Positions 23,447 through 30,574 of a stretch of DNA of 49,647 nucleotides are shown piece after piece. The notes below the pieces were generated by a model, which worked only from the letters and a program-made list of their open reading frames with translations, was not told the origin of the DNA and did not search any database. This DNA comes from a virus, in IMG/VR virus record IMGVR_UViG_3300048056_000086, positions 1 to 49,647 of that record; one strand, written 5' to 3'. The position numbers and the translations under genes are program-made. How positions within the stretch are numbered: the stretch's first letter is position 1; each line of letters begins with the position of its first letter.

Positions 23447-23632
23447 ATGCACAGGTCGACGCGCAACGAATCGAACTTTTCGAGCGCTGAGAAAATTGCT
23501 TGGGACTACGTATTGCCATACAGGCATATACCAATACACGCGCAAGACGAGCGGAACGCCGAAAAGCTGGCCGAATTTTTAGAAAAAGTGTTTAGGCCCG
23601 AGGAGCTCGCCAACGCTGAGAGCCGCCTATAA
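23447..23632 (+). CDS. Small hypothetical protein
   Basis: 61 aa from ATG 23447 (ribosome site aaaggag); an in-frame start at 23426 would include the ribosome site itself. N-terminal polar segment then helix (QDERNAEKLAEFLEKVF). Last small gene before the primase promoter region. Function unknown. Confidence 0.55.
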   Translation: MHRSTRNESNFSSAEKIAWDYVLPYRHIPIHAQDERNAEKLAEFLEKVFRPEELANAESRL

Positions 23633-23714
23633 CCCGCACCGGTGACCCCGTAAGGCCACCAATGCACACACATAATATTAGAGAATCTGATTATGAACAT
23701 AAATACAACGCTCT

Positions 23715-23728
23715 GTCAAGTGCTTGAC
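23715..23728. promoter_or_regulatory. 14-bp palindrome overlapping a possible -35 box before the primase gene
   Basis: GTCAAG-TG-CTTGAC is a perfect dyad. TTGACT (23724-23729) inside it could be a -35 element, though only weak -10 sequences follow (GATAGA near 23751). The rest of the 163-base gap at 23634-23796 holds a small CCCCTCGGGG hairpin sequence and the ribosome site aaggaggag. A likely operator for the primase gene. Confidence 0.4.
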
Positions 23729-23796
23729 TTCCACCGCCCCGGCGTGGCACGATAGACCCTTGCCCCTCGGGGGTACACACACATAAGGAGGAGAAA

Positions 23797-26307
23797 TTGA
23801 ATGATGCTTTTCAGGGTTTAAAAAACACGCCCCAATGGATTTTATGGAAAGAATTACCCCCGCTTAAAGGAAAGACAAAACGGCGCAAAGTGCCTTACGA
23901 CGTGCTCGACGTGCTCAACCCGGAGCGACACGACCCACACGATGCGTCTATTCATATGACCTATAAGACCGCTTGCAATTACCTATCACTTTTAGGCAAC
24001 AAAAAGTTCTCGCTTGGGTTCGTTCTCACCACTCACGACAATTTTTTTTGTATAGACCTGGACAAATGCATTACAGCGGACGGGCCAAACGAGCACGCAC
24101 AAGCTGTGCTTTCCCATTTCCCGGGTGCTTGCGTTGAGCTTTCGCACAGCCTGGCAGGTCTGCACATTTGGGGTGCTTGTGGGCCACTCCCAGATCGTAA
24201 AAAACGTTGCAACGCTTTGGAGCTCTACACCGACAACCGATTTATCGCATTTACAGGGCAGTCATACGGCGCGCAAGTTCATTCGTGCTCTATCGATTGG
24301 ACGCCATCCGTGTTGCGCGTGGTTGATCACTACCTGCAAAAAACAAACAACCATCTGGGCACGGCAATACAAGATCTAGAGTGGACCGAGACCGGCACGC
24401 CGGGGTCCCTCTCCGATCAAGACAAAATAATAGAAGTGCTTATGCGCATGGGCACAATGCAAGCCGTCATGCACAATAACCCAATTAGCGGCGTTCGTCC
24501 CTATAAATATAAGGTGACACCTCGTGAGTTGTGGGTGGGTGACTGCGATGCACTCGGCAGAGCGTTCCCCAGCGATACCGGGCAAGAGTACAACGCAAGC
24601 GCCGCCGATCAAGCCCTGGCAAACCACGTCATATTCCTAACGGGTGGCAATTGCGAGCTAACACAGACTATCATGCTGCAGTCCGCGCTATGTCGTGACA
24701 AATGGCTCGACCGTGACGACTACCTGCCTAATACAATCAAATCAGCTCTATCTGTGGCCACAGAGTTTTATTCGAACAAAAAACCAACCGCTGATATCAT
24801 GCCCAACCAGACAGTAACGCTACCCCCGCCACCTCCGCCATTGCGCGCGCCGGACCCGGTGCACGAAAACAAGCCAGTGCCGCCGCCGGACACGCTAGTG
24901 GGTCAAACGTTATTGCCGATCTCTGCGATGATTGAGTATTTCAAGGGCTGCATGTATATCGCAGACCGGCACCGCGTGCTCATGCCCAATGGTATGCAAG
25001 TCAAACCCGAGGTGTTCAAAACCCTCTGTGGGGGCCACGTGTTTGCGCTTGCGGAGGGCAAAACGACAACGGACGCGTTCAAGGCATTTAGCGAAAATCA
25101 ATTGCATCAATTCCCACGCGTGGACACTACGTGTTTTAAGCCCACGCTGGAGTCGCTAGGCGTATCGCGTCAAGATAATCTGCTAGCAGTAAATACGTAC
25201 GTCCCCCTTTTCGGCAAACAGACACCGGGCGACATAACGCCGTTCTTGAAACACGCTGAAATGCTGCTGCCCGTCGAATCCGATAGAATTATTTTTCTGG
25301 ATTTTTTAAAATGGTGTGTCCAAAACCCCGGCAAAAAAGCACAATGGGCCCCTGTCATGCAGGGTGTACAGGGCAACGGGAAAACCGTATTTTACACGAT
25401 TTTGGAATACGCTATCGGTGCCAAATATTGCCACCAAGTAAACCCCCTAGACCTCGGCAATGTTTTTACGGGCTGGCTACCCGAAAAAATAATTTGCTGT
25501 ATCGAAGAAATCCACACTCAAGGCAAGCGCAAGATCGCGGATGCGCTAAAACCACTTATCACCAACCGGCGCGCGCCCATACAGTCGAAGGGTTTTGACC
25601 AAGAGACCGGCGACAATTGCGCCAACTTCTTACTGTTTTCAAATCATAAAGACGCTGTTTTGAAAACTATTGATGATCGTCGCTATTGCGTTTTTTATAC
25701 GGCACAACAGACAACGGATGACCTGGTACTAATGGGCCTAGATGAGGACTACTTCAACTATCTGTTTTCGTGGCTCGAAAACGGCGGCCTCGCTAACGTA
25801 GCGCACTGGCTGGCCACAGAGCCAATAACAAGCACTAACATGCTTGGGCGCTCGCCATACACGTCGAGCACAGACGAAGCTGTGCGTTGTTCTGTGGGCT
25901 ATATTGAGCAGATAATACAACAAGCGATCATCAACGAAGTGCCTGGATTTCAAGAGGGACTCTTGCTACCCGGGCAAGTCAATGACTACATCAAAGACGA
26001 CGCCGGTGTGAAAGGGTTCAGGCCCCAACAACTACGGGCAAAACTTGCGAACATAGGCTACACCGCTCACCCAGCGCATAATGTTGTTGGGCCAGACGGC
26101 AAGCCGGGTTGCGCGAGGGTCGGCGTTTTGAAATGGAAACATCAGAAATTTTACGTGTTGCGCAGTAGCCCACATTGGGCGATCGAATCAGCTTTCCAAT
26201 TGCGCGAAGTTTGGTGCGGCCGGTATCTACGGGCGCAAGAGAAACTAATAGGGCAAGCCGCAAAATCAGACACAGAATTATACAAGGAGCAAAAGTATGA
26301 AGTTTAA
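23797..26307 (+). CDS. Primase(-polymerase)-SF3 helicase
   Basis: 836 aa, starting at TTG 23797: ataaggaggaga is ideally spaced for it, and nearby ATGs are out of frame. The N-terminal 200 residues (PQWILWKELPPLKGKTKR; FCIDLDKC with Asp87/Asp89; ELYTDNRFIAFTGQ) fit the primase-polymerase fold of phage DUF5906/NrS-1-like proteins. A Pro-rich linker lies at about 345-365. The C-terminal part is a superfamily 3 (D5-like) helicase: Walker A GVQGNGKT (residues 523-530), Walker B-like IICCIEEIH and the sensor region NFLLFSNHKDA. Probably starts and unwinds replication forks for the family A polymerase. Confidence 0.85.
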   Translation: MNDAFQGLKNTPQWILWKELPPLKGKTKRRKVPYDVLDVLNPERHDPHDASIHMTYKTACNYLSLLGNKKFSLGFVLTTHDNFFCIDLDKCITADGPNEHAQAVLSHFPGACVELSHSLAGLHIWGACGPLPDRKKRCNALELYTDNRFIAFTGQSYGAQVHSCSIDWTPSVLRVVDHYLQKTNNHLGTAIQDLEWTETGTPGSLSDQDKIIEVLMRMGTMQAVMHNNPISGVRPYKYKVTPRELWVGDCDALGRAFPSDTGQEYNASAADQALANHVIFLTGGNCELTQTIMLQSALCRDKWLDRDDYLPNTIKSALSVATEFYSNKKPTADIMPNQTVTLPPPPPPLRAPDPVHENKPVPPPDTLVGQTLLPISAMIEYFKGCMYIADRHRVLMPNGMQVKPEVFKTLCGGHVFALAEGKTTTDAFKAFSENQLHQFPRVDTTCFKPTLESLGVSRQDNLLAVNTYVPLFGKQTPGDITPFLKHAEMLLPVESDRIIFLDFLKWCVQNPGKKAQWAPVMQGVQGNGKTVFYTILEYAIGAKYCHQVNPLDLGNVFTGWLPEKIICCIEEIHTQGKRKIADALKPLITNRRAPIQSKGFDQETGDNCANFLLFSNHKDAVLKTIDDRRYCVFYTAQQTTDDLVLMGLDEDYFNYLFSWLENGGLANVAHWLATEPITSTNMLGRSPYTSSTDEAVRCSVGYIEQIIQQAIINEVPGFQEGLLLPGQVNDYIKDDAGVKGFRPQQLRAKLANIGYTAHPAHNVVGPDGKPGCARVGVLKWKHQKFYVLRSSPHWAIESAFQLREVWCGRYLRAQEKLIGQAAKSDTELYKEQKYEV

Positions 26308-27325
26308 AAAAGGTGACATCGTTGAGTGCATCGACGCAGAACAGGCGGAGGACATAACCGAGGGCCGAGCATACGAGGTGTTGGACTATGGTGGTGGGAT
26401 GGTGGTTGTAGTAGACAACGTGAATGTTGCGAGCACTTACCGTGCGCCACGGTTTGAGCTAGCAGCCAAACCAGTTTTCGAGCCCGGTGACCGGGTGCGG
26501 TATGTAGGCGGTACTGCGTATATGGACCTAACCCAAAACAAAATATACGCCGTCCTATCGCAGCTTGAGGGGCGTATTAATGTAGTAGACGACGTGGGCG
26601 ATGAATACCCCTACCGCGCGTCTTGTTTTGAGCTGGCGGCCCAAGCAGGCCAACCAGCCTTCAAGCCCGGTGACTTTGTGCGATGTGTCGACGCAGAGCA
26701 CCCTTCGGACATAACCGAAGGCAACGTGTACCACGTACTCGAGTGCGGGGATAACTTTGTGCGTATAGTAGACGATGCGGGCGACAAGGGCATGTTCTAC
26801 AGTAGCCGGTTTGAGCTGGCAGCCAAACCAGTTTTCAAGCGTGGCGATTGGGTGCGATGCACCGACTCAAAACAGGCGGAGGACATAACCGAGGGCCGAG
26901 CATACGAAGTGGTGCGCGATTCATCAGAACACGCTAAAGTGGTGTTTATAGTAGACGACACGGGCGAAGAAAACGCATTCCGTCGGTGGCGCTTTCGGGC
27001 TGTTAGTCCGCCCACATTCAAGCCTGGTGACTGGGTGCGATGTACCCACAGGAGGGGATCTTTAGATATAACCGAGGGCACCGTGTATCACGTACTCGAA
27101 TGCGAGCCTAAATTTGTCCGCATAGTAGACGACGCTGGTGACAAGGACATGTACTACAGTGACCGTTTTGAGCTTATTGATAACCGGATGGAAGAGTTCA
27201 AAAAAGCGTGCGAGCCGCTCATGAATTGGATGCTAAAAAACTGCAACCCGCACACATCTGCAATAGTCAACAGCCTGAACGCCGAGCTAATGGAGGGCGT
27301 AATGGTGTGCAAAAATGAAGAGTAA
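26297..27325 (+). CDS. Protein of five SH3-like (KxGDxVRC) repeats
   Basis: 342 aa; ribosome site aaggagc, overlapping the primase 3' end. Five repeats of about 56-60 residues each start F-K-x-G-D-x-V-R-C (residues about 3, 62, 122, 180, 241), contain DITEGxxYxV and a VDDxGD strand, and end near RFELAAKPV. Each looks like one small beta-barrel. A helical C-terminal tail follows (MEEFKKACEPLMNWML). Repeats 1 and 4 share an identical 37-base stretch (26340-26376 and 26871-26907), so duplication was recent. Related to the one-repeat protein at 20466. Could bind DNA, RNA or protein; function unknown. Confidence 0.8.
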   Translation: MKFKKGDIVECIDAEQAEDITEGRAYEVLDYGGGMVVVVDNVNVASTYRAPRFELAAKPVFEPGDRVRYVGGTAYMDLTQNKIYAVLSQLEGRINVVDDVGDEYPYRASCFELAAQAGQPAFKPGDFVRCVDAEHPSDITEGNVYHVLECGDNFVRIVDDAGDKGMFYSSRFELAAKPVFKRGDWVRCTDSKQAEDITEGRAYEVVRDSSEHAKVVFIVDDTGEENAFRRWRFRAVSPPTFKPGDWVRCTHRRGSLDITEGTVYHVLECEPKFVRIVDDAGDKDMYYSDRFELIDNRMEEFKKACEPLMNWMLKNCNPHTSAIVNSLNAELMEGVMVCKNEE

Positions 27326-27439
27326 TTGTGGCACATTGGCCCAAAAAAGCGGCGTTCAAGCTCCCGAGTATCCCAACCACTAAACCCTACATTCACCCAC
27401 AGTTTCACACAGTAGTATACACCACTTTACCGTGTGGAT

Positions 27440-27495
27440 GTATTACGTTTAAACTGTATTATGCCTCTACTATAATTACAGTTTAAATGTAATAC
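27440..27495. repeat. 19-bp inverted repeat (hairpin), AT-rich
   Basis: Arms 27440-27458 and 27477-27495 are reverse complements with one mismatch (18/19), 18 bases apart. The core GTTTAAAC is itself nearly palindromic. An outer exact 10-base pair TTACCGTGTG/CACACGGTAA (27427-27436, 27519-27528) encloses it. Confidence 0.85.
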
Positions 27496-27568
27496 AGTGT
27501 AGATGTATTTAGGAGATGCACACGGTAACTTTACAACTGGGGTGGAATCTCGGGATAGTTGGAAACTA

Positions 27569-27794
27569 CTGTCCCGATCTATCCCGGCGATTTAGCACCT
27601 ATAATTTCAAGTAGTTACAAGGGCTCGGGATTACGGGATTACAAAACGTCACTTCCCCCTAGGTAGATCCATGTATACCATTTTACTAGACTTGGATCAA
27701 TCTCACATAGATGGGTGATTAGTAATCCCGTAGTCCCGAGCCTCTGCAAGTATGCGAAATCATTGTGGAAAACTTCCGGGATAGATAGGGACAG
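27569..27794. repeat. Concentric imperfect inverted repeats, 226 bp
   Basis: Four pairs share one centre near 27682: 27569-27587 with 27776-27794 (18/19 matches), 27603-27608 with 27756-27761 (5/6), 27622-27642 with 27722-27742 (20/21) and 27666-27671 with 27693-27698 (6/6). Sequence between the arms has diverged. This points to one old long palindrome or to a fold kept by selection. Confidence 0.85.
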
Positions 27795-27934
27795 AATGAA
27801 CAATAAAAAATGGTCTCCGTAAGTACCCGTAATCATTGAGGAATTCGCCGGGATTAGCGCAAGTGTATGATATTATTAAGCATTCGCCCTAAAGAGGGTC
27901 TAACACTGTGGAATCATTGAGAAATTCTTTTTTA

Positions 27935-27962
27935 TTGCAAAAAAGTGGTAATTTGGTACTAT
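27935..27962 (+). promoter_or_regulatory. Possible sigma70-type promoter before Cys-repeat array
   Basis: TTGCAA (27935-27940), 16-base spacer, TACTAT (27957-27962), 24 bases before ATG 27986 with ribosome site aaggag. Moderate match only. Confidence 0.4.
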
Positions 27963-27985
27963 TGTTCCAAGGAGTAATAACGAAA

Positions 27986-28237
27986 ATGAAAAAAGAAGAA
28001 ATTTTAGCAATGGGTTTTCGCGAGTACATGGACCGAGCCAACGAAAATATTAATTGTCACAATTGTATCGACTGTATAGATTGCCTCTGGGGGGTGGATC
28101 TAACACGCTGCGCGAAGTGTCACAATTGTATCAATTGCGTAGACTGCGTAAACTGTAGGGGAGTATCAGATAGGCGATACGTAGTTGACAATATCCAATT
28201 AACGGAATCCGAATACAAAGATTTTATGGCGAGGTAA
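27986..28237 (+). CDS. Cys-repeat protein A1 (tandem array)
   Basis: 83 aa from ATG 27986 (ribosome site ccaaggag); an upstream in-frame GTG at 27908 is rejected because the paralog A2 has exactly this length. N-terminus MKKEEILAMGFREYM, core with C-x2-C steps (CHNCIDCIDC; CAKCHNCINCVDCVNC), and C-terminus VVDNIQLTESEYKDFMAR. The Cys spacing of three suggests a metal-binding or regular coil structure. First of four genes with conserved ends; gene A1 plus B1 forms a 526-base unit repeated as A2 plus B2. Confidence 0.78.
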   Translation: MKKEEILAMGFREYMDRANENINCHNCIDCIDCLWGVDLTRCAKCHNCINCVDCVNCRGVSDRRYVVDNIQLTESEYKDFMAR

Positions 28238-28242
28238 CCGAG

Positions 28243-28506
28243 ATGAAAAAAGAAGAAATTTTAAAATTGGGGTTGTCGGGGTACTTAGGGGAGAGTTGCT
28301 TGGGGTGTCTTGAATGTAGCGACTGCTATGCTTGCGTGGATTGCAGGGAATGTAAAGACTGCCGTAGTTGTTACGAGTGTTTCGACTGTCATGGTTGTGT
28401 AGGGTGTAGGGACTGCATGTCATGCACGGGGCTATCCGATGATAGGTACATGGTTGACAATACCCAATTAACGGAATCCGAATACAAAGATTTTATGGCG
28501 AGGTAA
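28243..28506 (+). CDS. Cys-repeat protein B1 (15 Cys at period three)
   Basis: 87 aa. After MKKEEILKLGLSGYLGES comes an uninterrupted run of 15 Cys, each separated by two residues (C-x2-C repeated 14 times, about residues 19-61), then the shared C-terminus (VDNTQLTESEYKDFMAR). The ribosome site gcgaggt lies in the last codons of the gene before it. Such strict Cys periodicity suggests a metal-rich or metallothionein-like protein or a disulfide-stacked helix. The repeat type occurs in uncharacterised phage proteins. Confidence 0.78.
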   Translation: MKKEEILKLGLSGYLGESCLGCLECSDCYACVDCRECKDCRSCYECFDCHGCVGCRDCMSCTGLSDDRYMVDNTQLTESEYKDFMAR

Positions 28507-28511
28507 CCGAA

Positions 28512-28763
28512 ATGAAAAAAGAGAGAATTTTAGCAATGGGTTTTCGCGGGTACATGGGCCAAGCCAACGAAGATATCCACTGTCACAATTGTGTTGACTG
28601 TATCTCCTGCATTTGGGGGGTGGGCATAACACGCTACGCCCGGAGTCACAAGTGCGCCAATTGCGTGGACTGCGCGAGTTATAAAGGGCCATATGATAGG
28701 CGATACGTGGTTGACAATATCCAATTAACGGAATCCGAATACAAAGATTTTATGGCGAGGTAA
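28512..28763 (+). CDS. Cys-repeat protein A2 (partly decayed core)
   Basis: 83 aa, paralog of A1 at exactly 526 bases distance. N-terminus MKKERILAMGFRGYMGQANE and C-terminus VVDNIQLTESEYKDFMAR are kept. In the second half of the core three Cys of A1 are replaced (Cys to Tyr, Ser and Tyr) while the first CHNCVDCISC block stays. The metal-binding capacity is therefore probably reduced or changed. Confidence 0.76.
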   Translation: MKKERILAMGFRGYMGQANEDIHCHNCVDCISCIWGVGITRYARSHKCANCVDCASYKGPYDRRYVVDNIQLTESEYKDFMAR

Positions 28764-28768
28764 CCGAA

Positions 28769-29056
28769 ATGAAAAAAGAAGAAATTTTAAAATTGGGGCT
28801 GAGTGGGTACTTAGAGAGTGGGGGTGGCCTAGCCGATATGCGGGTACTATTACTCCCTTTCTTTTTAAAAGTTGTGCACCGCAGTCATGGCCCCGAAGCG
28901 GGCACGCCCTACCAGCCGGTCACACTAAACAAGCGGGGGCGCGTGCAAATAGCGACCGAGGGCCGGACGTTGGCATTTTACCCACGTGACTACGTAGTGA
29001 CGATGGATGGCGTTCAACTAACAGAATCCGAATACAAAGATTTCATGGCGAGGTGA
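28769..29056 (+). CDS. Array protein B2 with replaced, Cys-free core
   Basis: 95 aa. Shares MKKEEILKLGLSGYLES with B1 and the same C-terminus (GVQLTESEYKDFMAR), but the central 60 residues are unrelated: no Cys, a hydrophobic stretch (RVLLLPFFLKVV) and a beta-rich part (GRVQIATEGRTLAFYPRDYV). At the position where a B1 copy is expected the core has been exchanged. Together with A1, B1 and A2 it shows constant ends with a variable middle. Confidence 0.74.
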   Translation: MKKEEILKLGLSGYLESGGGLADMRVLLLPFFLKVVHRSHGPEAGTPYQPVTLNKRGRVQIATEGRTLAFYPRDYVVTMDGVQLTESEYKDFMAR

Positions 29057-29062
29057 ACAATA

Positions 29063-29590
29063 ATGCCATTTGTTACAACGTTACAGAAACTAAAAGACAA
29101 CGATGCCTGCAAGCCCAGGTTTGATCATTTAGTCGAATCGCTCGGGGAGTACGGTTTTAGCGAACCAATTTCAATTTCGAAAATCCTCGAAACTAACGGA
29201 GTACAAGACGCCTTGTGGGCGCTGCGCGCCTGTGATTTGACCAAGAACGAGGAATGTAAGGTGCACCTTCTTGCATGCGACTTTGCTGAGCATGTATTGC
29301 CTAGCTTTGAAAGAGAATTTCCGAACGACAAACGGCCACGATCGGCGATTGAGGTGAAAAGAAAATGGGCCCACGGTGAAGCCACAGAGGGCGAATTAAC
29401 CGCCGCCCGTTCCGCCGCCGCCTCCGCCGCCTCCGCCGCCTCCGCCGCCTACTCCGCCGTCGACGCCGCCTACTACTCCGCCGACTACTCCGCCGTCGTC
29501 GCCGCCTACTACTCCGCCGACTACGCCGCCGCCGCCCAAGACGAGTGGGACTGGCAAGCCACAAAATTAACAGAGATGATTGAGGGGTAA
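29063..29590 (+). CDS. Protein with Ala/Tyr/Ser low-complexity repeat C-terminus
   Basis: 175 aa, ribosome site gaggtgaac. The N-terminal 110 residues are a helical domain (LWALRACDLTKNEECKVHLL). The segment 115-160 repeats SAASAASAA and AAYYSADYSA, encoded by a run of CC-containing triplets (29401-29535) likely to change length by slippage, and the C-terminus ends QDEWDWQATKLTEMI. The layout recalls the Imm-5-like immunity domain family (Ala-rich helices then W-x4-L-x2-MI). Exact role unknown; it directly precedes small terminase. Confidence 0.65.
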   Translation: MPFVTTLQKLKDNDACKPRFDHLVESLGEYGFSEPISISKILETNGVQDALWALRACDLTKNEECKVHLLACDFAEHVLPSFEREFPNDKRPRSAIEVKRKWAHGEATEGELTAARSAAASAASAASAAYSAVDAAYYSADYSAVVAAYYSADYAAAAQDEWDWQATKLTEMIEG

Positions 29591-30156
29591 TGGCTAAAAA
29601 GAAACAAACAAAGTTAACAGGCAACGCGCCGCTGGGTATCGTCGTGCCGTTTAACCCAGAGCGCCACACTGTGCTCATTGCGAGTCTTGCGCGTCAAGGC
29701 TGCACGAACGCGGAGATTGCCGCACACTGCGGGATTGACATCAGGTCTTTAGGTGTGTGGCGGTCGAAGTTTGAGGCGGTTGAAACGGCTATTACTGAGT
29801 CTAGGGCGTATGCCGTCGCCCGGTTAGAGTCGGCTATGCTTGAGGCCGCCATGGGCGGGGAGTACGACGAGAAAACAAAAGTTAAGCGTGAGAATGAAGA
29901 TGGCTCAATTTCATACGAGTACAAGACCACAACGAAATTAACCAAGGCGAGCGTAACGGCTCAAATGTTCCTGTTGAAAAACCTCGCCCCGGACAGATAC
30001 AAAGACCGTCACGAAATTAAGCAGACTGGCGAGCTAAACATAACTTGGAACGAAGTACGCGAGGAGCTAACAGCGGAGGCAAGAGCGGCAATCAAAGCGC
30101 CGCCCGCAATTGTGCTGGACATAGTGAAAGGGGACGAACATGATGAAAGACGTTGA
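29590..30156 (+). CDS. Terminase small subunit-like protein
   Basis: 188 aa, coupled to the previous gene (TAATG). An N-terminal helix-turn-helix (LASLARQGCTNAEIAAHCGI) and a central helical region with YKTTTKLTKASVTAQMFLLKN and LAPDRYKDRHEIKQTG are typical of small terminases that recognise phage DNA for packaging. Large terminase follows at 32720, 2.6 kb away, with ten small genes in between. The C-terminal tail APPAIVLDIVKGDEH is repeated in the next gene. Confidence 0.72.
   Translation: MAKKKQTKLTGNAPLGIVVPFNPERHTVLIASLARQGCTNAEIAAHCGIDIRSLGVWRSKFEAVETAITESRAYAVARLESAMLEAAMGGEYDEKTKVKRENEDGSISYEYKTTTKLTKASVTAQMFLLKNLAPDRYKDRHEIKQTGELNITWNEVREELTAEARAAIKAPPAIVLDIVKGDEHDERR
30097..30143 (+). 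repeat. 47-bp gene-junction repeat, copy 1
   Basis: 43 of 47 bases match 30266-30312. All four differences are transitions and three are silent in the shared frame. It encodes the peptide APPA(I/V)VLDIVKGDEH, then the ribosome site (gggac) and the start codon of the next gene. Confidence 0.9.
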
Positions 30157-30316
30157 CAATGTGGTTTACCTTGAAGACTACAAGTGCGAGAAAGCCAGGA
30201 AGCGAATTTTGGAGCAATTAAAGCGAGACGGTCTAATAACGAGGGTGCCCATTGAAGAAAAAGAAGCGCCGCCTGCAGTTGTGTTGGACATAGTGAAGGG
30301 GGACGAACATGAATAG
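30140..30316 (+). CDS. Small protein with C-terminal tail duplicated from small terminase
   Basis: 58 aa (MMKDVDNVVYLEDYKCEKAR..., ending APPAVVLDIVKGDEHE). The start overlaps the small terminase 3' end and the 3' end overlaps the next start. The last 15 residues repeat the tail of small terminase with one change (Ile to Val). It may be a duplicate tail that regulates or competes with small terminase, or a by-product of junction duplication. Confidence 0.65.
   Translation: MMKDVDNVVYLEDYKCEKARKRILEQLKRDGLITRVPIEEKEAPPAVVLDIVKGDEHE
30266..30312 (+). repeat. 47-bp gene-junction repeat, copy 2
   Basis: Second copy of 30097-30143 (43/47), ending with the ATG of the gene at 30309. Confidence 0.9.
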
Positions 30317-30530
30317 TTTACCGTGGGCATATTTCATGGCGCACTTTACGCCGGGCGGCGGGGTTGAGTATAGGGTTAGGCTTTGGGGTCCACTTGTCTC
30401 TAAGACAACGGAGATAACTATCGACTTAAACGACCCGCGCTTGGAAGGCTACGCGCCGAACATTAGCGGGTTTAAAGAGTGGGTACAAATGAGAGAAGTG
30501 CCGATCATAAAAGAGTTGAGCACTCGATAG
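30309..30530 (+). CDS. Small hypothetical protein
   Basis: 73 aa (MNSLPWAYFMAHFTPGGGVE...), beginning in the junction repeat. A beta-rich N-terminal half (YRVRLWGPLVSKTTEITIDL) and polar C-terminus. No family recognised. It lies in the small-gene stretch between small and large terminase. Confidence 0.6.
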   Translation: MNSLPWAYFMAHFTPGGGVEYRVRLWGPLVSKTTEITIDLNDPRLEGYAPNISGFKEWVQMREVPIIKELSTR

Positions 30531-30574
30531 CAATGTGTTATTGTTTTCGGGGTTAATAAAAAAAGGAGCGTACA

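Larger units (their letters stand above)
27326..27985. promoter_or_regulatory. Non-coding region with nested dyads, candidate origin / control locus
   Basis: 660 bases with no convincing gene. Two systems of inverted repeats occur. The first is a hairpin at 27440-27495 inside TTACCGTGTG / CACACGGTAA (27427-27436 / 27519-27528). The second is a set of concentric arms centred at about 27682. Many CGGGATWR units occur on both strands, and three AATCATTG units at 27759, 27830 and 27911. This is the typical look of a replication origin or multi-operator; no experiment supports either. Confidence 0.6.

Noticed and set aside
23740-23762. Sigma54-like TGGCACG before the primase gene
   Set aside because: The GG-to-GC distance is 16, not 12, so it does not fit a -24/-12 promoter.
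27639-27836. Minus-strand 65-codon frame in the nested-dyad region
   Set aside because: No ribosome site; it spans the inverted-repeat arms and has no coding character.
27908-27985. GTG start extending the first Cys-array gene
   Set aside because: Paralog A2 has exactly the length given by ATG 27986, which also has a ribosome site.
29301-29678. Arg-rich minus-strand frame opposite the Ala-repeat gene
   Set aside because: Poly-Arg comes from reading the GC-rich triplet tract on the other strand.
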